DNA of 64,000 bases from GCA-2746605 sp963710615 (GCA_963710615.1 CAVQBF010000001.1:310001-374000), one strand, 5' to 3'; positions 45,142-54,707 are shown, counted from the first letter of the stretch. The notes: generated by a model from the letters alone, not told the origin. A program made the numbers and translations.

Positions 45142-46614
45142 TTACTCAGTATAATGATTTATAACTTTTGCAATTGCAGATTCACAAACTTTACAAAATG
45201 GTTTATCTCCTTTACTGAACATTATACAATCAATCATTGGGCGGTACATACCTTTAGGTAAATATCCTGCACCTTCAAAGGCTCCTACTTTACTATAATT
45301 TTTTTCATTCTCTAAAAATTCATCTACTTCTTCCGAGCGCTTTTTGTCTTTTAATACATATTCCATTTCAGCTTGTTCAATTGAATCTTTCGAAGCATTC
45401 TCTCTTTTCAACTTAGCAATTTTATCATTCATTTCTCTTCTTAATTCTTGCCAAGCATAATCAGTACTATCAAATTCTTCTTTGTTCCAATATGTCGGAA
45501 TTTCAATATCCTCAGAAATTAAGTTTTCCCATTTAATGTTTTCTGGATCAATCAGGGCAGTTACATTAGGTTCAACCGGTTCTAAAGAAGGTTTGTAAAA
45601 TTCATCGTAGCCTGTCGATGATGTGTAATATTCATCAGCCAGTCCTGCAAAAGAATGTCCAAATTCATGTACAAATAGATATTCATTAAACTGGTTGTCT
45701 GTTGTAAATGTACAAGACCAATTGTATATACCGCCGCCGCCATATCTTTTATGGTTAACCATGATATAAATTGCATCATAAGGTACATGCGCAGCTAAAT
45801 TTCTTAAAGTTTTGTTATCCTCAGAAAGTAAATATCTTTCCGAACCGAAAGTATTAAAAGTAGCACTTAAAATAGAATTCTTAAAAATATTAGCTCTAGG
45901 TTCATCAACCCCGCTTTCTTGAGATGGTTTTAGAACACCATAAACATTTATGTCGTCAATCATTGATTTATATGGTTCATATTTATTAAATACATTTGTG
46001 AATCGTTTTAGATCAGCCAAGTATTTTTCTCTTTCATTTATTGTATAACCTTCCGCAACAATAACAATATCAACTTTTTTATGCGGATCACCATTGTAGA
46101 GAGATTTTGTAACTTCAACAGAATTATCTATTATCTTATCCTTTATAATCATTATATCATTTGGATCAATTACAACTGAATAAATTTCCTTTAATTTGTT
46201 TTGATCATCTCTTTTTAGAATTGATAATTTTATAGGATTTTTTGGATAGGGAATAAGTGCAGATTCATGATATGATCGATTAATTCCTTCTAAAGCATTT
46301 TTGCTGGTTTGATATTCCTTAAAAAAACTATCAAATCCTTTTGAGTATATTAACTCTCCGGAACTTTCATCAAAAATGTTGTAATAATATGCCCCATTAT
46401 TAAAATTATCTAATAAGTTTACTCTACTTCCAGCCCATATTCCTTGTTTATAAATTCTATCAATTGTAAATATTTCTGACTTACTATCACCAACATGATA
46501 ATAATCAATTCTCATTGTAGCATCTTCAAAATAACTGTTAAACTTGGAAAATTCATTTGCGTGTGTATAGATTAGAATACTAAAGAAAAGTAGCATGAGT
46601 TGTGTCATTTTCAT
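45142..46614 (-). CDS. Secreted M64-family zinc metallopeptidase
   Basis: 490 residues with a signal peptide (1-20). An N-terminal beta domain (~30-170) precedes the peptidase domain, opening with V-D-I-V-I-V-A-E-G-Y-T. The zinc site HEFGHSFAGLADEYY places ligands His316 and His320 with catalytic Glu317 and a downstream Asp as third ligand. M64 is the IgA-peptidase family of Bacteroidota; most members are general secreted peptidases. A charged, Lys/Glu-rich coiled insertion (~390-440) is unusual. No sorting domain is seen. Confidence 0.88.
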   Translation of the reverse strand: MKMTQLMLLFFSILIYTHANEFSKFNSYFEDATMRIDYYHVGDSKSEIFTIDRIYKQGIWAGSRVNLLDNFNNGAYYYNIFDESSGELIYSKGFDSFFKEYQTSKNALEGINRSYHESALIPYPKNPIKLSILKRDDQNKLKEIYSVVIDPNDIMIIKDKIIDNSVEVTKSLYNGDPHKKVDIVIVAEGYTINEREKYLADLKRFTNVFNKYEPYKSMIDDINVYGVLKPSQESGVDEPRANIFKNSILSATFNTFGSERYLLSEDNKTLRNLAAHVPYDAIYIMVNHKRYGGGGIYNWSCTFTTDNQFNEYLFVHEFGHSFAGLADEYYTSSTGYDEFYKPSLEPVEPNVTALIDPENIKWENLISEDIEIPTYWNKEEFDSTDYAWQELRREMNDKIAKLKRENASKDSIEQAEMEYVLKDKKRSEEVDEFLENEKNYSKVGAFEGAGYLPKGMYRPMIDCIMFSKGDKPFCKVCESAIAKVINHYTE

Positions 46615-46710
46615 TTTTGCCTCAACAATTTATTTTATACTGTGTACAAATTATAAATTATGGAGTAATAGAAAAAGTGCTTTTAGTAATTCTTTGTATT
46701 TGTTTATAAG

Positions 46711-47556
46711 TTAGAATTGAAGTGAAAAAGCAACTTCATAATTCCTAGGAGTAATTATTGGGAATATATTTAATGAATATACATTTGGTTCTACATTACT
46801 TTTTTGGTGAAGTTTTACGATTTTCAATCCTATAAATGTACCTAAAGCAGCACCCATAACTACATCCGATAACCAATGGACATCTGCGTAAATTCTTTGA
46901 TAAGCAGTTAATGATGCTAAAGAATAAAGTGTTACTGATGCATAGATATTATCCAATCTTTCAGAAAGAACCGTAGCAATTGTAAATGCGGTAGATGTAT
47001 GACCGGAAGGTAACGAGTTTTCGTTAGTTTCAAATTCAAATTCTAAAAAATCAATATCCGTATTCGGGTCATTTGTAAATGGTCTAGCCCTTCCTAGTGT
47101 AGTCTTTAAGACTGTAGTAAAAATCCCATTTACAATCATTGCCTCGGTAAGCATCTGGCCTGTTTCTTTCAAATAATTATCTTTAAATATTAAGCCAGTT
47201 GAATAAAGCAAGCCACTCAAAATACTCCCATAAATTGGTCTGCCAAAATGCTCGGTGATTCCGTTCAATTTATCTAATGAGTTGCTATGCATTTTTGATA
47301 CATCTGACCTCACTTGATTTTCAATGCTCATTGCAGCTCCTGAAGCCGCCAGCACCAGACTTGTTAATAATATATCATCATTATCAAAGTGCAAAGGACT
47401 TTTAAGTACTTCAAATCCGGCATTAAATGAATACAAAAAATCAGATTTTAAGGTTTTCGTTAAAAAGAGTGGTTCTTTTGTTGGTTCATTGAAATTTACT
47501 TGGGAGTAATTTTTCAACTGAAAAGCTAAAATAAGTATGAATAGGGTTCTTAGCAT
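46711..47556 (-). CDS. PAP2-family phosphatase
   Basis: 281 residues with a signal-like N-terminus and several hydrophobic helices. All three phosphatase motifs are present: K-T-T-L-G-R-A-R-P, P-S-G-H-T-S-T-A-F and R-I-Y-A-D-V-H-W-L-S-D-V, the last providing the catalytic His/Asp pair. PAP2 membrane enzymes dephosphorylate lipid phosphates such as undecaprenyl pyrophosphate or phosphatidate. It lies about 100 bases downstream on the transcript from nothing co-directional, so it is probably its own unit. Confidence 0.87.
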   Translation of the reverse strand: MLRTLFILILAFQLKNYSQVNFNEPTKEPLFLTKTLKSDFLYSFNAGFEVLKSPLHFDNDDILLTSLVLAASGAAMSIENQVRSDVSKMHSNSLDKLNGITEHFGRPIYGSILSGLLYSTGLIFKDNYLKETGQMLTEAMIVNGIFTTVLKTTLGRARPFTNDPNTDIDFLEFEFETNENSLPSGHTSTAFTIATVLSERLDNIYASVTLYSLASLTAYQRIYADVHWLSDVVMGAALGTFIGLKIVKLHQKSNVEPNVYSLNIFPIITPRNYEVAFSLQF

Positions 47557-47708
47557 AAAACTCTTTAATCAATATTGTTGAAATAGTATTGTTTAATTTA
47601 ATAAATAATAGATTGTATTGACATATATGTTTGATATAAATCACATAAAGAGGATTATATTTAGCTTAAATTAAAACAAGGGAAAACATTCTTACTAAAA
47701 ACATCCCA

Positions 47709-47915
47709 ATGCAAATGGAAACAGTATTAACGATATCATTAAGTTTATTAGCTCTTTCCCTAATATTATATTCATTTTGCCATCTATACCTCAAATCGTT
47801 CATTGTTGAATCGTCAACTACAAAAAAATGGCACGGCATCGAACAGTTAACTAAAACTACATCTTTATTACTATTTCTTCTAGTACTAATAAATCTTTTT
47901 TACCTCTATTTTTAA
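47709..47915 (+). CDS. Possible small two-helix membrane protein
   Basis: 68 residues: hydrophobic helix (~5-28), polar loop (W-H-G-I-E-Q-L-T-K) and second helix (~50-67). There is no clear ribosome-binding site. The pattern fits a small membrane protein, but in AT-rich DNA such frames can arise by chance, so confidence is low. Confidence 0.35.
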   Translation: MQMETVLTISLSLLALSLILYSFCHLYLKSFIVESSTTKKWHGIEQLTKTTSLLLFLLVLINLFYLYF

Positions 47916-47994
47916 TTTTATAATCAACTTCAATAAAAGTTAAGAATTTAATTATATTCAGAATAAAATTTCACGTTCTATTTGGAGAATATTG

Positions 47995-49215
47995 ATGAGA
48001 GCTTTCTTCACAGCTACTACAATAAGTTTATTATTATTAGCCAATATTGTTTTTGGAGAAGGGGAAAGAGATCTTGCCCTTTATGAAAAAGCAAAAGAGT
48101 TGAGCAATAAACTTTTAATTATTGATACCCACATTGATCTTCCATATAGATTAAAAAGTAATTGGGAAGATGTATCTGGGCGAACTCCCAAAGGTCATTT
48201 TGATTATCCGAGAGCAGTTGAAGGCGGATTAAATTCAGCTTTTATGTCAATTTTTATTCCCGCAAGATATGAGGCTTCCGGCGGTTCGGTTGAGCTAGTT
48301 GATACGCTTATTGATATGGTTGAATTAATTTCTAAAGACCATCCGGACAAATTTGCGCTCGCTTACTCACCAAATGATGTCGTAAAGTATTTTGCAAATG
48401 GTATTTTTTCTCTCCCACTGGGCATGGAAAATGGAACACCGATTGAGGGAAGTTTTGATAATCTAAAACATTTTTATGATAGAGGGATAAGATATATAAC
48501 CTTGGCACACGGTAAAGCAAACCATATTTGCGACTCATCTTATGATCCCAATAAAAAATGGAATGGATTGAGTCCTTTTGGGAGAAAGTTAATTCCAGAA
48601 ATGAACAAACTTGGAATTATGATTGATATTTCCCATGTCTCTGATAGTACATTTTATCAAGTAATTGAATTAACAGAAACTCCAATAATTGCTTCTCATT
48701 CTTCTTGCCGACATTTTACACCGGGTTTTGAAAGAAATATAAATGATGATATGATTAATAATTTAGCTGAAAATGGCGGCGTAATTCAAATTACTTTTGG
48801 CTCTTATTTTATTAGTGGCGACTATCAATCAAAAATGGCAGAGTTAGATAATTATTATAAAGATCATCATATGAGCAGATGGAGTGAAGAGGGTAAAGCA
48901 TATTATCAAAAATTTTCTAACGAAAATAATATCGATTATGGAACAGCTGAAGATTTAGTTAATCATATTGATCATGTTGTTAAACTTGTTGGTATTGATC
49001 ATGTTGGTTTAGGTTCCGATTTTGATGGGATTGGGGCCTTACCCAAAGGGATAAAAGATGTTTCTTCGTTTCCAAATATTATTTACGAACTCTTGAAGAA
49101 AGGTTATTCTGAGGAAGACATAGAAAAAATTTGTTCAGGAAATATTTTACGAGTTTGGAGAGAAGTTGAAGAATATGCAATGCAGAAGAAAATAAAAACA
49201 GCTACTCAAAATTGA
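47995..49215 (+). CDS. Secreted membrane dipeptidase (M19 family)
   Basis: 406 residues. The ATG at 47995 follows GGAG and starts a signal peptide (cleavage near V-F-G). The M19 binuclear zinc motifs are visible: D-T-H-I-D-L-P (HxD) near the N-terminus, a bridging Glu expected near G-M-E-N-G, M-I-D-I-S-H-V-S and I-I-A-S-H-S-S-C in the middle, and H-V-G-L-G-S-D-F-D-G-I near the C-terminus. Family members hydrolyse dipeptides, including D-amino-acid forms. It is likely a periplasmic scavenging enzyme. Confidence 0.92.
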   Translation: MRAFFTATTISLLLLANIVFGEGERDLALYEKAKELSNKLLIIDTHIDLPYRLKSNWEDVSGRTPKGHFDYPRAVEGGLNSAFMSIFIPARYEASGGSVELVDTLIDMVELISKDHPDKFALAYSPNDVVKYFANGIFSLPLGMENGTPIEGSFDNLKHFYDRGIRYITLAHGKANHICDSSYDPNKKWNGLSPFGRKLIPEMNKLGIMIDISHVSDSTFYQVIELTETPIIASHSSCRHFTPGFERNINDDMINNLAENGGVIQITFGSYFISGDYQSKMAELDNYYKDHHMSRWSEEGKAYYQKFSNENNIDYGTAEDLVNHIDHVVKLVGIDHVGLGSDFDGIGALPKGIKDVSSFPNIIYELLKKGYSEEDIEKICSGNILRVWREVEEYAMQKKIKTATQN

Positions 49216-49223
49216 AAAGTAGC
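49201..49223 (+). terminator. Possible terminator overlapping the dipeptidase stop
   Basis: GCTACT and AGTAGC can pair around an 11-base loop that contains the TGA stop, followed by a T-rich stretch (TTTATAATATTTTTATTTT). The stem is only six pairs, so this is tentative. Confidence 0.35.
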
Positions 49224-49286
49224 CGTTTATAATATTTTTATTTTGTTATTCGTATTCAGTTATGGATAATTTCCAAATAATCGAAT

Positions 49287-49664
49287 TTAGTTTTTTTGAA
49301 GACTATCTTTATAAAGCATTGAGCAGATACGTCTTACTCTTTCGCTATCATCGTATTTTGCACGCTGTTTTACTGCAAAGAAACCTTTATCTGAATCAAT
49401 CTTAATAAGTGATACTGCTGCACTAATTCTTTCTTCTTCTGTTTCACCACTCTTTAAAACCTTGAGTAGAGAATTTACACATTTGCTTGATCCATATTCC
49501 CCTAAAAAATATGCTGAACTTGTTTTCAGTCCTAAATTGTCGGATTGAAGCCCTGCAATTAAATTATCTTCCATCAATTCTTTTTTAACTTTATTGGAAC
49601 TTGCAAATGCAGTAGTTGCCATCAACAATACTGCTATAAAAAGTAAACCGCTTAGCTTTTTCAT
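49287..49664 (-). CDS. Small secreted HEAT-repeat-like protein
   Basis: 125 residues with a signal peptide (cleavage near A-F-A-S). The mature part consists of paired helices of about 30 residues (A-Y-F-L-G-E-Y-G-S-S-K-C-V-N-S-L-L-K-V-L then A-A-V-S-L-I-K-I-D-S-D), typical of HEAT/PBS-lyase-type repeats. Probably a periplasmic protein-interaction module. No enzymatic residues. Confidence 0.65.
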   Translation of the reverse strand: MKKLSGLLFIAVLLMATTAFASSNKVKKELMEDNLIAGLQSDNLGLKTSSAYFLGEYGSSKCVNSLLKVLKSGETEEERISAAVSLIKIDSDKGFFAVKQRAKYDDSERVRRICSMLYKDSLQKN

Positions 49665-49819
49665 TTTATTTTCTCCATCATTTTGTGTAATTCGTTTTCT
49701 TTGTTCAATCTTATGACGGATGTATTATTAAAAGGTTTCGATTGAATTTAAAAATAAATGGAGAAATTGTCCGCTTAATAATTATTAATAAAAAGAATAA
49801 ATAGATTAGTAATTAATAT

Positions 49820-50494
49820 TTATCTGTTATCAATTAGAAGAACAAATTCTCCCTTCAAATTTTTCTTTTCGACCTCAGATAAAACATGTGAAATATTTCC
49901 TCTGAAAATCTTTTCTTCCGGCATGGTAAGTTTGTAAGCTAAAACAATGTACTGTTGCGGGCTAAAGTTTCTAACAACATCTTCAAGAATTCTTTTTAGC
50001 CTATACGGAGTTTCCATCAAAACAACAAGTTCTTTAATTTTTTTAAGATGATGCAGTTCTTGTTTTCGAATTTCTTTTTTTGGCGATAGCCAGCCATAGT
50101 AGAAAAACTTTTCGATGTTTAATCCTGAAGAAATTAAGGCGGGCATAAGCGAATTTGCTCCCGGTAGTGGAACAATTTTAATTTTATACGAAATGCAGTA
50201 ATCAACTAAAAGATTACCTGGATCTGAAAATAATGGTGTCCCAGCATCTGAAATTAAAGCTGCGGATTCACCTAATAGAATTCTATTAGCAAGTCCTTGA
50301 GAGAGATCTTTCTGATTATGTTCATTTAGTGAAACTAATTCTTTCTTGATTTCAAAATGAGATAGCAAACGATTTGCTGGTTTTAATTCTTCGCAGATAA
50401 TAAAATCAACTTCTTTAAGGATTCGAAGTGCCCTAAAAGTAATATCTTCATAATTACCAATTGGTGTTGGGGTTATGTAAAGTGTTGGAGTCAT
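49820..50494 (-). CDS. rsmI: 16S rRNA (cytidine-1402 2'-O) methyltransferase
   Basis: 224 residues. RsmI methylates the ribose of C1402 in the decoding centre with SAM. The start M-T-P-T-L-Y-I-T-P-T-P-I-G-N-Y-E-D-I-T gives the conserved N-terminus of the tetrapyrrole-methylase fold; L-I-S-D-A-G-T-P-L-F-S-D-P-G and P-G-A-N-S-L-M-P-A are family motifs, and L-M-E-T-P-Y-R is the conserved late strand. The open frame extends 44 codons further upstream through a repeat that reads L-P-V-G-R-Q-V-Q; that extension is not genuine protein. I therefore start at 50494. Confidence 0.92.
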   Translation of the reverse strand: MTPTLYITPTPIGNYEDITFRALRILKEVDFIICEELKPANRLLSHFEIKKELVSLNEHNQKDLSQGLANRILLGESAALISDAGTPLFSDPGNLLVDYCISYKIKIVPLPGANSLMPALISSGLNIEKFFYYGWLSPKKEIRKQELHHLKKIKELVVLMETPYRLKRILEDVVRNFSPQQYIVLAYKLTMPEEKIFRGNISHVLSEVEKKNLKGEFVLLIDNR

Positions 50495-50502
50495 TATTTT
50501 TA

Positions 50503-50638
50503 TGTCATTCTGAACCTGTCTGCCGACAGGCAGGCTGGTTTCAGAGTCTTCGATTAATTCTCTAAAACTGATTGAATTAAATTCCGCATTACAACAAGAT
50601 AAATTATGGATTTCCGATAAAGACATTCGGAAATGACA
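50503..50638. repeat. Dispersed palindromic repeat element, copy 1
   Basis: Bounded by TGTCATTC and GAAATGACA inverted ends and containing an imperfect palindrome at 50515-50534 (CCTGTCTGCCGACAGGCAGG). Translated, it gives the L-P-V-G-R-Q-V-Q phrase often seen as spurious N-termini in annotations of Bacteroidota-related genomes. It fills the space directly upstream of rsmI. Confidence 0.65.
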
Positions 50639-50652
50639 AGTCTTTTATAAGC

Positions 50653-50728
50653 TGTCATTCCGGTTGAGTGGAACGAATACCGGAATCTAAGATGCCCGTA
50701 TTCATCTATCGATGAAACTGGCATGACA
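50653..50728. repeat. Dispersed palindromic repeat element, copy 2
   Basis: A 76-base element with ends TGTCATTCCGG and CTGGCATGACA, 14 bases from copy 1 and four bases before the proS stop. Internally GGTTGAGTGGAACGAATACC and GCCCGTATTCATC suggest a folded structure. It could form the 3' hairpin of the proS transcript. Confidence 0.6.
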
Positions 50729-50732
50729 AAAT

Positions 50733-52424
50733 TTATTTGTTAAGCAATTCTTTTATCTTTGCAGTCAACTCATCAAGTTTAACATTGATCCTTTCGCCGG
50801 ATGCTCTTACTTTTAGCTCTATTTGATTTTCTTTTAGTCCGCGCTCACCTACAATTATTTGCAAAGGCATACCTAGTAAATCGGCATCGCTAAATTTGAA
50901 TCCTGCTTGTAAATTTACACGATCGTCAAATAGAACATCCATCCCGTTTTCAGAAAGTTCGGTATTTATTTTTTCACTAGCTTCAACAACTGAATCTTTT
51001 TTCATATTCAGCCCAATTAAATGTACGTCAAAAGGGGAGAGAGGTTTTTTCCATACTATTCCATTTTCATCGTTGTTCTGTTCAATATAGCACGCTAAAA
51101 CCCTATCCAAACCAATTCCGTAGCTTCCCATTATTATTGGGTTTTCTTTACCATGCTCATCAAGGAACATTGCACCCAAACCTTCTGAGTATTTTGTCCC
51201 AAGTTTAAATATGTGCCCAAGTTCGATTGCTTTGAAAACCTCAATTGGCTTCCCGCAATTAGGGCATGGTTCACCTGCTTCAACTGTTCTTAAATCAAAG
51301 TATTCAATTGAAGGCACATCTCGTTTAAAGTCAATTCCGCCAATATGATAATCATTTTTATTTGCGCCGCTGTAAAGTTCATTTCCATCTTTTAATCTCA
51401 AGTCCGCAATGATTTTATGTTTAAATCCAATTGGTCCAATAGAACCTGCATCGGCTCCAGTAATTTCTTTTAATTCTTCCGGATGCCCTGGTCTTACTTC
51501 TCCACCTAAAACAGTGGCAAGCTTGGTTTCATTTACTTCATCATTTCCGGACATTAAAATAAGAACTGGTTGGTCATTATGAATATAAACCCTTGATTTT
51601 GCAGTTTCTCTTTCATCAATCTTTAGAAATTCACAGAGTTCATCTATTGATTTAACCTCTGGTGTACTTATCTCATAAACTTCCTTTTCAGTTGCATGTC
51701 TTTTAACTGAATCAACTGTCGACTTAGAAACTTCGGCATTAGCAGCATAGCCGCAAGAAGAGCAATATGCTACAGTATCTTCGCCGGCATCGGACTTAAC
51801 CATAAACTCTTCTGATTTACTTCCGCCCATTGCACCGCTTGCTGCACCAACAACAAAATAATCAATTCCGCATCTGTCAAATATTTTTCTATAAGCTTTA
51901 TCATGCAAGCTATAAGCAACATCTAAACCTTTTTCATTAGAATCAAATGTGTAAGCATCTTTCATCAAAAACTGTCTGCCTCTAATTATTCCACTTCTTG
52001 GTCTTGCTTCGTTTCTAAACTTAGTTTGAATTTGATACCAAATCTGAGGCATATCTTTATAAGATTTAACAACTCCCTTTGCATGAAAAGTCATTATTTC
52101 TTCATGAGTTGGAGCCAAAACATAATCCCGATTTTTTATATGAAACAGAGTATCACCAAATGCCTCAACTCTATTAGTTGCTTCCCAAAGTTCTTTTGGG
52201 TTAAGAGCCGGCAAATGAAATTCTTGTCCCCCGATTGCATCCATTTCTTCTCTAATAATTTCGGTAATTTTTTTCATTACCTTATAACCTAAAGGGAGGA
52301 ATGAATATATTCCAGCAGAAACCATTCGGATCATACCGCTTCTTACCATTAAAATATGACTTTTTATTACTGCGTCGCTTGGATCTTCTTTTAAAGTTGG
52401 AATAAAAGCTTTGCTTAATCTCAT
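50733..52424 (-). CDS. proS: Prolyl-tRNA synthetase (bacterial type, with editing domain)
   Basis: 563 residues from the ATG ending at 52424 (M-R-L-S-K-A-F); a longer frame adds 11 residues without support. Class II motifs: motif 1 region G-I-Y-S-F-L-P-L-G, motif 2 F-R-N-E-A-R-P-R-S-G ... R-Q-F-L-M-K-D-A-Y-T-F-D, motif 3 G-S-Y-G-I-G-L-D-R. An INS editing domain (~210-380) separates motifs 2 and 3 as expected for bacterial-type ProRS that clears Ala-tRNAPro. The anticodon-binding domain is C-terminal (D-D-R-V-N-L-Q-A-G). Essential housekeeping gene. Confidence 0.96.
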   Translation of the reverse strand: MRLSKAFIPTLKEDPSDAVIKSHILMVRSGMIRMVSAGIYSFLPLGYKVMKKITEIIREEMDAIGGQEFHLPALNPKELWEATNRVEAFGDTLFHIKNRDYVLAPTHEEIMTFHAKGVVKSYKDMPQIWYQIQTKFRNEARPRSGIIRGRQFLMKDAYTFDSNEKGLDVAYSLHDKAYRKIFDRCGIDYFVVGAASGAMGGSKSEEFMVKSDAGEDTVAYCSSCGYAANAEVSKSTVDSVKRHATEKEVYEISTPEVKSIDELCEFLKIDERETAKSRVYIHNDQPVLILMSGNDEVNETKLATVLGGEVRPGHPEELKEITGADAGSIGPIGFKHKIIADLRLKDGNELYSGANKNDYHIGGIDFKRDVPSIEYFDLRTVEAGEPCPNCGKPIEVFKAIELGHIFKLGTKYSEGLGAMFLDEHGKENPIIMGSYGIGLDRVLACYIEQNNDENGIVWKKPLSPFDVHLIGLNMKKDSVVEASEKINTELSENGMDVLFDDRVNLQAGFKFSDADLLGMPLQIIVGERGLKENQIELKVRASGERINVKLDELTAKIKELLNK

Positions 52425-52516
52425 ATTGTTCACAATTAATTTAGAAATAAACTTCAAAGATAAGAAATGATGTAAGTAATTAAAATAGGTCGGTAAGATT
52501 AAATCATCGAGAGAGA

Positions 52517-53053
52517 TTACCCGAAATACATCTTTTCATGCTGGAAAGGTACTAAAGCACTTATTAATCCGGGAATGTACAGTTCCTTTCTATTCATTTT
52601 ACCATTGGTAAAAAAAGCAATTGCTCCGCCTTTTTGTTTTGTGTTCTCCTGCTGCATTATTTCATCCATAACATGACCAAGTTCTTTTCTATTAAGAAGT
52701 TGTTTAGTAATAATATCCGGAAGCTCAAAATGTGCAGAAGTACCGAATGACTTTTTACCGCTTTTATGAATTACACACATACAACCAAAAGCAAACCATT
52801 TATTATAAATTTGTTGAATTCCACCTTCAATACCAATAAAGAATTCAGAATTGAGAGTTTGGTCATCATTTAATCTTTTTAGTTTCTCAGCTCTGTTTTC
52901 AGCACCAAGAAAGGTTTCCTCATTTATTGGCTGATCAGATACATTTGAGTCAATTGACATTCCTATAACTTCAACATTTTCAAAATATAATGCGAACGTT
53001 TCTTCAACTGCCTTTAGTTTAACCGGATTTTTAGAACCAACTAGTATTTTCAT
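52517..53053 (-). CDS. YjjX-type inosine/xanthosine triphosphatase
   Basis: 178 residues from M-K-I-L-V-G-S-K-N-P-V-K-L-K-A-V, the characteristic N-terminus of the DUF84/YjjX non-canonical purine NTPase family. Further family segments: F-I-G-I-E-G-G-I, the K-K-S-F-G-T-S-A-H-F-E-L-P strand and an E-L-G-H-V-M-D stretch. It hydrolyses ITP/XTP to protect nucleotide pools. The open frame extends 46 codons upstream into the tail of the next gene, but that part is not homologous; the shorter start also gives the normal family length. Confidence 0.87.
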   Translation of the reverse strand: MKILVGSKNPVKLKAVEETFALYFENVEVIGMSIDSNVSDQPINEETFLGAENRAEKLKRLNDDQTLNSEFFIGIEGGIQQIYNKWFAFGCMCVIHKSGKKSFGTSAHFELPDIITKQLLNRKELGHVMDEIMQQENTKQKGGAIAFFTNGKMNRKELYIPGLISALVPFQHEKMYFG

Positions 53054-53069
53054 AATAACCAAATTTAAT

Positions 53070-54707
53070 TTAGAAAGAAAAAGTAAGGGCAAAATAATAT
53101 AAATAAAATGGATCAATTCCATTAACACCAAGCTCAAACTCAAAAGAAAAGTTTTCTGTCTGATTGAAAATGTAACCAATTTCACTTCCATAAAAATAGA
53201 ACGGAATAAATCCTAAAGGGATGAGAACTGATCCGCCTAAATGAAAATCAAAGTAGAAAGTTTTATAAAATCTTAACTCTGGACCAACCTTTACATATGG
53301 TAAAATCATGACATCATTGAAAAATATATTAGCACCTACTTCTGTAGAAAATGAAATTAAAAAATTGCTATTAAACTCGGTTGAATCAATATTTGACATA
53401 CGGTAATTTAGATTAAGCAATGCTGGCAAATTGACACTGAAATCATCTTCTTGTAATGTTGAAACAGTAGTTCCCTGAATTCTAAATCGATTGCTTCGAA
53501 TATCTCTTTTACTATACTCCAAATTCTCAATTTGCTCAACATTCTTATCTTCATCAATAGAAATTTTTTTTGGGAAGAAAAGCTGTAAAGGTTGATGTGC
53601 TCTTTTTGCCCAAGCTGATTCTGTGTGCTCTGCTGTTGAATCTGTTTCAATGAATAAATCTTCATTTATTTTAAAGTTTTGTTTTTGAAGAACTTCTATC
53701 ATTTTATCAACACCAGGCTGTAAAATATTTTCAACACCTTTACCGCCATTATAGATATAAAGAGTTATATCCTTTTTTCTTCCCTGATGTTTTTCAATCA
53801 CTTCTGTATAATCAAAATTATCATATTTAAATGCTGGAGAAAAACAAGCGGCTTTGGAGAAATAGGCTGAAAAGTTCCAGGCAAGCATTAGTGAAGCCAA
53901 TCCGCCCATTGATGCACCACCAATGGCTGTATTTTCTCTTTCCGGTAAAGTTCTGTAGGTACTGTCAATAAAAGGTTTGAGCTTCTCTGTAATAAACAGC
54001 ATATATTTTAGCCCTTTTGGAGTAGGGGAATATTCTTCACTTCTATCTTTAGTATTGTAAATTCCAACCAATATAACTGATTCAATTTTTTTATTTCTAA
54101 TTAAACTGTCGGCTGTCTCATCAAGCTGCCAATCTGTTTTTGTAAAACTTGTACTGGGATCAAATAAATTTTGACCATCATGCATATATAAGACCGGATA
54201 GTGTTTGTCCGTTTCAAAAAAGTAATTGGGAGGCAGCCAGACAACTATATCTCTTGGAAGAAGTCCATTGAATTTCATCTGCTTGTGATAAATTAAATCT
54301 CCGGTAATTCGATTATCCGTTTTAAAGTTGAAAAATCCATCTTTCCAATATCCTATTTTGTATACTAATGTGGTATCATTTAGAATTTTTAACGAATGAT
54401 TTGGAGGGATGTTTCCGTTTTCATCTAAGGCCTCATTTTCCCAACTCCCTTTTGTAAACTTAAATTCCAAGGATGTATTCCGCGGGAATTTAAAAGATTG
54501 TTCCCAACAACCATCAACATAATTAAATGGAATTGAATTGGGTTGCCAGTTCCCAAATTGTTTGTTGTTGCCAGCTATATAAATTTGTTCCGTTGAATCA
54601 ACTGAGTTGGAAAAAATTTTTATAGTTACTTTAGATTGATCGTTCTGAGAGAAGTAAGTTGTTGTGCTAAAAAAGAGTATAAAAATTATTAGTAGTAATC
54701 TTGACAT
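53070..54707 (-). CDS. CBM20-like / esterase fusion with barrel-like C-terminus
   Basis: 545 residues with a signal peptide. Residues ~22-125 resemble a starch-binding CBM20/48-type module (I-Y-I-A-G-N-N-K-Q-F-G-N-W). Residues ~135-390 are an esterase-D-like alpha/beta hydrolase with L-Y-M-H-D-G-Q-N-L-F-D and the nucleophile elbow I-G-G-A-S-M-G-G; a late His in A-E-H-T-E-S-A-W completes the triad. The final ~120 residues alternate in beta-barrel fashion and end T-F-S-F, like an outer-membrane insertion signal. Acylated polysaccharide or siderophore-type esters are plausible substrates. Confidence 0.78.
   Translation of the reverse strand: MSRLLLIIFILFFSTTTYFSQNDQSKVTIKIFSNSVDSTEQIYIAGNNKQFGNWQPNSIPFNYVDGCWEQSFKFPRNTSLEFKFTKGSWENEALDENGNIPPNHSLKILNDTTLVYKIGYWKDGFFNFKTDNRITGDLIYHKQMKFNGLLPRDIVVWLPPNYFFETDKHYPVLYMHDGQNLFDPSTSFTKTDWQLDETADSLIRNKKIESVILVGIYNTKDRSEEYSPTPKGLKYMLFITEKLKPFIDSTYRTLPERENTAIGGASMGGLASLMLAWNFSAYFSKAACFSPAFKYDNFDYTEVIEKHQGRKKDITLYIYNGGKGVENILQPGVDKMIEVLQKQNFKINEDLFIETDSTAEHTESAWAKRAHQPLQLFFPKKISIDEDKNVEQIENLEYSKRDIRSNRFRIQGTTVSTLQEDDFSVNLPALLNLNYRMSNIDSTEFNSNFLISFSTEVGANIFFNDVMILPYVKVGPELRFYKTFYFDFHLGGSVLIPLGFIPFYFYGSEIGYIFNQTENFSFEFELGVNGIDPFYLYYFALTFSF

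Noticed and set aside
50495..50626. N-terminal 44-codon extension of rsmI
   Set aside because: It translates a dispersed repeat (L-P-V-G-R-Q-V-Q), and the conserved RsmI N-terminus begins at the ATG ending at 50494.
53054..53191. 46-codon extension of the YjjX-type gene
   Set aside because: It overlaps the C-terminal coding part of the esterase fusion and lies before the conserved family N-terminus.
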